From NCBI GenBank assembly GCA_026419785.1, contig JAODTK010005589.1:434001-498000 (forward strand): a stretch of DNA of 64,000 nucleotides, in the 5' to 3' direction. Numbering within the stretch: position 1 is the stretch's first letter; each line of letters begins with the position of its first letter. Positions 57,114 through 64,000 of the stretch are shown one piece after another. Under the pieces are notes generated by a model. It was not told the origin of the DNA. It did not search any database and saw only the letters and a program-made list of their open reading frames with translations. A program made the translations under genes and the position numbers. The stretch is from Sclerodactyla briareus (Eukaryota > Echinodermata > Holothuroidea > Dendrochirotida > Sclerodactylidae).

Positions 57114-57875
57114 CTGTGTGTCGCAGATTTTTGATTCAGGATTTGATTGCAAAGCGACTTGAATGCGACCTCCGAGTAACGTTAAAGCTCTACGCTGAAG
57201 ACTGTATACAGTAGTTTAGTATATTAACTATTACGTACTTCGAACCCCTATAAGCTGTAGCGTCCCAGCCAATCCCCCGGCCAATGTATGTACAAGAGCC
57301 ATATACAGCAGTGAAGCCACCGTGTAGCCCAAAATAAGAGCCATTCAGCGCCGCATTTGGCGGTAGTGTTATGGTGCCCTGTAAAGTTCATTAAAATTGA
57401 CATTTTTAGGAGCGTTGTACCCGCCAGACAAACTAGAGTATAACGAGTGTCCGGGGATATTATGGTGAATTAGCCTACGTGCAGCGGGCGCGGGTCCGTA
57501 GTCAATTTTGTGGGCATACTACCAATATGACCATCTAAATAACCAGGTTGTTCAACCTTTGCAGAGGAGGGCAAAGTGGAATGATTATGATGAAGGCAGG
57601 GGCCGACAATAAACCCTCTTTTTTTTCTTGCTTCAGGCACGCAAATGGGATCACAGCGTGCCTAGCACAATGATTTTTTTTCTTCCTGGTACGTAACAGA
57701 TAATAAAGTTCGGCAAAAAGGATGGTGCTGCGTCAGAATCTTTCGTCGAACATTTCTCGAAAGATACTTTTTCAGTTCTGACTCCTTAGCTGTCCTTTGA
57801 TATCACCATACTTGCTGATGTTTATTGTGATGCTATTTTGCTTGTATTCCTTGCATCTGCTATCCTCTTTTAGAC

Positions 57876-58139
57876 ATGAGCAGGCTCGAATGGCAAAAAT
57901 TTATCCGGGGTTGGTTTCTGAGATTTAGCGAAATACGTAGCCCTAACTCTCCCCTTGGCGCAAAAAATGCCTTCAAGCTTTTAGATGCAGATGGTGCATG
58001 TTTGAGCTACAATCCGACTAAATGGCTTCAATTTTTGCGGAAGCTCATTTTCTTTTCACAACATCCAACCTTGGGACGGCACTCAGTCTGTAGAGCATCT
58101 CTGGCGGGCCCGACGAACACTGCGCGTGCCGGACTGTGA
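57876..58139 (+). CDS. Candidate exon after a strong splice acceptor
   Basis: A long pyrimidine tract and tag acceptor (57873) precede an ATG frame of 87 codons (MSRLEWQKFIRGWFLRFSEI..). The alternative frame from the same acceptor reads HEQARMAKIYPGLVSEI and stops, which could be a short C-terminus. The tail of the longer frame overlaps a tRNA-like SINE (from 58075), which argues against it being conserved protein. Confidence 0.25.
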   Translation: MSRLEWQKFIRGWFLRFSEIRSPNSPLGAKNAFKLLDADGACLSYNPTKWLQFLRKLIFFSQHPTLGRHSVCRASLAGPTNTARAGL

Positions 58140-58185
58140 ACTCGCGGCCGTCGGTTGGCAACCCTGCTCTAATCAGAAGACCGAA
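58075..58185 (+). repeat. Possible tRNA-like SINE
   Basis: A good A-box-like CAGTCTGTAGAGCATC is followed about 70 bases on by GTCGGTTGGCAACCC, a damaged B box. The spacing is longer than in a tRNA, and the rest of the cloverleaf is not visible. Confidence 0.3.
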
Positions 58186-59567
58186 AATTAGAGAAATCAG
58201 GTCTCTCTGGATCACTGGAAGCTTTCAGCTGCAAATTGATTGTTATGTTTCTATTTTTTTTATAACAGTTGTCATAGCAATGTATCTAATGCATTCATGA
58301 GCAGTATTTTTAGCTGGGGAGTTGTGGTTGACGGATTATTGGGGGGGTGGTGGGGCATGCCAGACCGTTGAAAATGAACTTGCACACCTTTCGCCCTAAC
58401 CCTACTTGGGCCCCAGAAACAGTTACGTATTCATACTCGAATGGGCCCAATATGTTTATCTCTACAAAATTGTCATTTCGATTTTTTACGGCCATTAGAG
58501 GAAAACATGTCTAATTTATGTGATTTTTAGAACTGTCGCTTTCAACAAAACTTTGGTGGATTACTTACCTTCATTTTTCATGAAGTAAAGGTCCTTATGA
58601 AATGATGCCTAAAATGTGGCAATTATCATGCAACAAACATCGAGGGGTGCATTTTTGACATTTTTGACGCCACCCTTTTTCTCTGGCCGCCTGGTTTTGG
58701 TTGACCTCACTTTCATATCACTTCCAATGAGTTTAGATACAGTTCCCCACTGATAATCTACTAGATACCGGCAGTTGGCCCACATACAGCCTATTTTTAT
58801 AGTACAGCCATACATCCGAGCGTCATCATGCATCTCCATCTGTTCGCCACATTTGCTTTTTAACTTTCACACACATTTGACTTCAGTGACCTCGATCCCC
58901 TGTTAATTCATATGACTGATACAAGTTTTACCTCCATTAAAACTCTTCATCGTGCACACAAATTTCAGCATGGTACATTCATAGTTATTGATGACAGACA
59001 TACAGCAACATGCACAACACACACGACGATTTGCCGCCCGACGTCTCTCTTTACATAAAAGTTTAGGGGGGTGAAAAGGAACCCCCAGGCCTAGTTTGTA
59101 AGGCATCTTTAGGGATATGTGTTTTTTAAAGTTGTATGGAACACAAAGGTCTTGACTTGAGACGTCTTCACTAAAAAAGACTCTTGGCTGTTGAATTCGC
59201 TGGAAAGTTGAAACAAGGGGGGCCTCGTACCAACTACGGACCTAGCGTTCACTGATCTTCATTAATTTCATCTGTGAGAGGAACGGAATTGCATTCCTCA
59301 TCATATAGGGATTTATGATAAATTATGCTTATAGCAGTGTTGTAGTCGAGGCTGCTGTCATACGAGGACAAGGCAGCACCCCTCGAGGCGAGGCCGCAGC
59401 CTTGAGGCCGAGGCCACCACCTGCAAAGGCCGGGGCCGGAGGAAATATTAAACAGCATAAAAATTGTAAATAACCAGTGCTTAAATACAGGAATACTTTC
59501 TATTTTGTCTTTTCCACTGGCTTGAGCTAGTCAGTAGAGCTAGATCATGTATATCGAATGGATTATG
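58186..59567. other. Non-coding region
   Basis: Contains 'tcaacaaaactttggtggattac' near 58540 (related to the satellite phrases elsewhere) and a 'gaggc(c)gaggc' tract at 59380-59440. No gene or element boundary supported. Confidence 0.35.
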
Positions 59568-59575
59568 ATATAGCT

Positions 59576-60578
59576 CATGGGCGTCACCAGGTGGGGGAAC
59601 ATGTCCCCCCCACTTCAAAAGGGGGGGGGATTAATCGGTTTGTCCCCCCGCACACTTTTCCGGACCGTAATAAAAAGAGTAGGCGACATGCCCGATTCTT
59701 GTATCACTCCTAAACTGATCAATGTTTGTCAACAACCAAATGATCGCGTGGAAATTGTCTTAAGTCCACTTATTCTCGGTGCGGAACCCCAGGTGAAGAT
59801 CTGGACCCGATAGAGCCGAAGTCGAAGGATAACTAAGCTTTTCATACTGGTTCTCAAATTTTGAATCGAATAGCTAAAAGTGCATAACTTTTCAACAGTT
59901 GTTTTCGCGCGCAATGGCCCGTTTTTCTTCCAGGCGTTGTAGGCTAAATATGGATTAATGCTCCGAATCATTTTGTTCACTTCACTTCACTTTCACTATA
60001 TTTCAGAAGCCCTTGGGCCAGGATCTCCCCCTCCCCATTTTTCTGAGAAGAAGAAGTCAGGCGAAAATCGGGACAAATTGGAAGCAAATATCAAATGAAA
60101 AAAAAATGCCTGAAATCTTTGCAAGACTTGTTCAATAAAATGCCCGGAGAACATGCAATTTTTCTGCGCGCGCGCCGGTCGTTCCCCCTGACTGACTTGT
60201 CAAATTCGGGTACAAATTTTCTGGAGTGGTCCCGTACGGCCTATGGCTGTCCATCGATCCCACCAGAGGAATGTTCGGGGAGACCCCTGGTATCCCATCG
60301 CAAACAAGCCAAAGAGGGTTAATAAAAAAAAAACACCATGTGTGATATTCCGTAAATCTTCTTAGTATGCACAATGACACATTTTGTCTGTCTTTTACTC
60401 AAATCACACAGTAGATGGGTGCATTGAGCCTGGGCAAGTGCCGTTTCCGTGATCTGGAGGGTATAAGAAATCTGAAATTTTCTGGGGTCGCTTCGCGCCA
60501 GACCCATGATGGCGCTCCGCTAGAGGGTATTCCATTTGATTTTGTGTCCCCCCACTTTTCGACGCGCCGACGCCCCTG
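59576..60578. mobile_element. hAT-like non-autonomous element B, copy 2, with 8-bp target duplication
   Basis: Ends CATGGGCGTCACCAGG.. and ..CGCGCCGACGCCCCTG form terminal inverted repeats (CAkGGGCGTC). They are flanked by ATATAGCT (59568-59575) and CTATAGCT (60579-60586), a 7-of-8 match. CA..TG ends plus an 8-bp duplication are the hAT hallmark. About 1.0 kb, with no transposase. A partner copy without ends is at 50400-51190. Confidence 0.65.
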
Positions 60579-61335
60579 CTATAGCTTACTGACTAACGCC
60601 CCAGCAACCAAATTCGGAGGCCCAAGTGATACAATATAGAGCTGCCCGTATTATTACAAGGGTGAGTCCACGATATCAGATCTCACCGGTTCAAGGGCCA
60701 AAAGTTTATATATAAGTTTTGCTCATATAGATCCAGCCAAGACTTCAAGAACCCACAGAAACCATACTGACCCACGAGAGCAAATATAGCTGCATCTCCT
60801 CTAAGCAAATGATCAGTCCTCTGAGGCTGAGATACTCCAAGGAATGTGGTGTCAACCACAAGCAATGGGGATTTCCAAGCCCGATTCCAATGTCAGTGGG
60901 CAGGATCCAGTTAGAGGGCCCTTGACTGGCTTGGAACAATTAAGCGAGAATAGTGCCTCCTGTTCTCAGAGGCTTGGGACTCGCTAGCACTCACTACATG
61001 AATTGACCATGTGTCTGTTTTGTCCTTGTATACTTTGGTAGTGACAAACCTGAACATAGAGAAAGGACATCAGATGACATCTTGCAATTACAATAAGGAG
61101 TGATGGGCCAGGTTACACTATATTCACCATTTTACAAACAACCTGTGGAGGTATTAGAATTAGGCATCCAGCATCCAGGTAATGACAACCCACCGTGCTT
61201 GTGAACAAAGTATGTCGGTGGAAAACAGGAAATATAAAGGACAATGAATGCCGTTGAGTGTTATATATATATGCTTGCGTAGCCATTGAGCACGCTATCA
61301 ATAGTTTGTTGAACGCATATATTTTTCGAACAGTG
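60579..61335. other. Unassigned region
   Basis: Two overlapping - strand frames at 60683-60939 (one contains TTFLGVSQPQRTDHLLRGDA) look protein-like but have no recognised domain, no splice support and a frame break between them. They may be the remains of an old element. Confidence 0.3.
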
Positions 61336-61339
61336 AATT

Positions 61340-61463
61340 AAACTTAGATATATATTAATAATATATAATATATATTAATATATATATATAGATAGTATTA
61401 TAATATATTATATATATAGAATATATATATATTATATATATATATATATAATATATATATATA

Positions 61464-61503
<40 letters not shown>

Positions 61504-61558
61504 TATAGATTATATATATATATTTAATACTATATATAATATATTATACTATACCTAG
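61340..61558. repeat. (AT)n microsatellite
   Basis: About 220 bases of TA dinucleotides with occasional AA/TT breaks. Likely a site of polymorphism and assembly error. Confidence 0.95.
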
Positions 61559-62049
61559 AGCAGAGGGAAATAGTGCTGCACGGTCGTAGTTAAACTTCAG
61601 TACAATTACATCGGGGCATAGTTAATCATTTTTCTAACTAGAAACACGAGTAGGTAGCACTAGTAGTAGGCCTCACTCTAATGTGAAACCTTGCACCAAC
61701 TCTTAACCATAATGTTTACCCAAATCTCACTAGCACCTGAAGCCTGACTTGTTTTACTATCCAAATCCATTTATCTAGTTTTAAAATTACTTAACAGTGC
61801 AGAAAAGGCTTCGGAACTCGAGGCTGCCGCCCATGATTTGGCAAATCCAGTCTTGACTCCGCATTTAATGATACATCAGATATTACGATATAGTTTAGTT
61901 TGAGTTTAGTGAATAGGGTTCAGGAAGGACATAATTCCTCATAAACGACCCCGAAGCCACAAAACCCCAAAAGAAAAATAAACCAAACACCTCGACCTAA
62001 AAATATACGCCCTTGGATTTCTGAAAAATAATCAAACGTTCTTGAAACG

Positions 62050-62724
62050 CATTCACAATCTTAGAGCAAACAACATTTTTAGGAAGACAGGTCCCATCAT
62101 GATCACTCTCTGCGAGGAAAGAAGGAAGATTTACGAATGTCCATTCTGCTAGGCAGCGCTTGCCGCAAGCGTGAGACATCGGACCTCTTTGCAGTAACAT
62201 TGCAAAATTCAAAGAAGTAGTGGAAAGACAGCGCCATCGAAGGTCCATGGACAATTTTGAAAAACCTGAATCAAGCACCCCGAATTCGCCTCAGCTCCAT
62301 GGTAGTTAGACCGAGGACGCCCTTAATCGTCTCGTAAGATAAAAATTTTCAGACAGTGAATCAGTCTAGTTGCCCTACGCTGAAGTTCTCAATTACCGCT
62401 TGTCTTTGCACAAGTCGGGATTCCACACGTGTACAGAATACCTTTAGGTGCGAGGTCGAACCAGTTGCTTAAACAGCCTGGACAACAATTCATTAGCAGG
62501 AATACTGAAGTGACGTCAATCAGCCCAAGAACTCCAATACATCTTCTAGCAGACGTCGGCACACAAGCATACGTATTGTTGACCACTCGGGGGCCTACCG
62601 TATAATAAACCAGCAACAGGCATAGAAACAGCAGTACTACAAACATTCCGCGCAAATGGCGAGATTGTCTAATGTGAATACTGTCAATCTTTATTCGAAT
62701 TAAACTTCGATATTTTATTCCCAT
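62050..62724 (-). pseudogene. Carbohydrate-sulfotransferase-like single-exon frame (damaged)
   Basis: ATG at 62724 gives a short basic cytoplasmic end, then GMFVVLLFLCLLLVYYTV, a type II signal anchor as in Golgi glycan-modifying enzymes, and an N-x-T site. Next comes IGVLGLIDVTSVF, in the style of the PAPS 3'-phosphate motif 'vvqLvRDPRavf' but lacking its Arg-Asp-Pro-Arg core. Across shifts follow CTRVESRLVQRQAVIENFS, FLSYETIKGVLGL (compare 'vrYEDL....e....v..f.gl') and NVTAKRSDVSRLRQALPSRM (compare 'R.s...WR..L......i'). The 5'-PSB segment expected between anchor and core is missing. Frame shifts mean a pseudogene or sequence errors. The enzyme class would add sulfate to carbohydrate chains. 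Family assignment is my pattern reading only. Confidence 0.35.
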
Positions 62725-64000
62725 GCATGATTTCGGAAGAAGATTAAATTACTCTCTATTTGTTGTGATAATTACCAACAGAATTACCAGGATTTCAGAC
62801 CATTTCTCAGTGTTTTTAGCCTATGGATCTGTGAACTTCAGCGTTGATTGAATATTGTGCACTACTACTCACGATACAAATTGTAAGTTAGGCACGCCCT
62901 TTTGCCAGCGCAGCCGATTTCTCAATTTCCAATTACCAAGGCTATAAGTCGTCCGCATTCGTCTCTTCACATATCTTCAGATTCGGCCTGTACAACCTGC
63001 GAGGGCAATCTCATAGGCATGTTGCACAGTATAATTGATGTAGGAGTATGTAATATATGGGTTTGCATTTTGTCAAATAAATTGAAATAAGTCTGTCAAT
63101 ATTGGTGGAATAGCGCATTGGTAATCGCCGCCGCTTTGATACTATCGTATGCTTAGGCGGGGGTAACACTCACGAAACGTGTTCACTGCTTCCCTATGGA
63201 CACTGACATCGATGACACCAAGGAAAGCAACGACGGACAAGATGGCCCTTTTTTAAAAAGCGATTTGACAGAGAAAGACTAAACATAGCAATGTGTTTTA
63301 CACGCTTTACTAGAGCTTGCCACCCGCACTTCCCGTGTTGTAGGTCTGTTTTCCAGATTGCGCTTTTTCAAATCGCTTCACTGTATTGCTCGCGTTCCTC
63401 TCCAGTTAACTAGAGTAGCTCCATGGTCCCATCAGGCCTGCAACGCACACGTTTCACTATATGGAGACAACTGTGGTCCCTTGCCGGAAACCGACGAAGG
63501 CTCGTAAAATTAATTTTGGCGCGGTTCGCGAGGTGCCTTATTTTCTTTCGTAGGATGGTATAGGATCTCAATAAACTTCGAAAATCGTTCAAAATCGGGG
63601 TTAGGGTTCAAAATACCAGTAATGGTCAAAGTCTAAAGTATTCAGGTTTGTTTCCCGTAATATGGCCTCATAATTGTGACAATTGTTTCATAAGTAGTAA
63701 TTTGAAGCAATATGCATCATGGCAATAACGATCAGTGGGTGAAATCCCATCTACATCCTACAAAAAACGCTAGCGGCTGAAAGGTGTTTTGTGCCAAGTA
63801 TAGATTTGTTTTTCAGGGGAATATTTAGGCAAACTGAAAAGAAATACAGTCAATTCCGTGAGGTAAAATTACCTTGTTTTGGAACGCGGAACATTACTAG
63901 TATATAATATTTTGCATAGATGAGAAAATAAGTCATTTTGAAACTATGGCTTGTAAAAATATCGTCGCCGATAGTAGTCATGTAATAATATCGCCCGCCT
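62725..64000. other. Right flank, no gene supported
   Basis: An inverted pair AAGCGATTTGA (63260 and, reversed, 63372) is separated by about 110 bases. Open frames are short. If the sulfotransferase-like frame is a gene, its promoter would lie here; no TATA box is obvious. Confidence 0.35.

Noticed and set aside
1-64000. CRISPR arrays, prokaryotic operons, rRNA genes, phage or plasmid functions
   Set aside because: None seen; spaced identical repeats here are satellites without unique spacers, and gene structure is eukaryotic.

Overview
This looks like a 64-kb piece of a large, AT-rich, intron-containing animal genome. I see no operons, no Shine-Dalgarno-led gene runs, no rRNA and no dense coding. 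What I do see is short exons with GT..AG splice sites, decayed LINEs, hAT-like and Helitron-like non-autonomous elements, tRNA-like SINE pieces, microsatellites and several minisatellite arrays. The repeat style (long TGACCT/AGGTCA-rich satellites, GCGCGC hairpins flanked by poly-A/T, GGCGT..G-tract element ends) suggests a marine deuterostome, with an echinoderm my best guess. That is inference, not proof. Many homologous segments differ by single-base indels that shift the frame, so either the elements are old or the assembly carries long-read indel errors. Protein calls should be read with that in mind.

Layout: 1-3.5 kb holds the 3' end of an EF-hand gene on the + strand (two exons), with a tRNA-like SINE in its intron. 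From 3.64 to 16.13 kb two copies of one L1/Tx1-like LINE lie in opposite orientations (copy 1 at 3640-6860 on +, copy 2 at 10735-16135 on -). Between them is a satellite-bearing, Helitron-like unit with an array of GCCGCCATCTTGG boxes. Copy 2 is split by about 1.9 kb containing a TGACCT satellite. From 16.1 to 24.6 kb there are dispersed repeats, an AGGTCA-rich array and an RTE-like LINE end. From 25.4 to 27.7 kb there are two TCTATAGA-rich tracts and one well-bounded exon on the - strand. From 28.6 to 37 kb the sequence is the least repetitive: seven perfect TGACGTCA sites, an exon encoding a membrane segment (- strand) and a candidate terminal exon with a poly(A) signal (+ strand), interrupted by another TGACCT array. 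From 37.6 to 40.2 kb lies a second Helitron-like unit with nested satellites. From 42 to 60.6 kb the window is mostly non-autonomous transposons: a GC-rich inverted-repeat element, two roughly 1-kb hAT-like elements with 8-bp target duplications, LINE fragments and paired dispersed repeats. A possible small two-exon gene sits at 56.5-57.1 kb. The last 3.5 kb contains a 220-bp AT microsatellite and a damaged single-exon frame resembling a Golgi carbohydrate sulfotransferase.

No complete intact host gene is visible. The host-gene evidence consists of isolated exons with good splice signals. The rest is best annotated as mobile or repetitive DNA.
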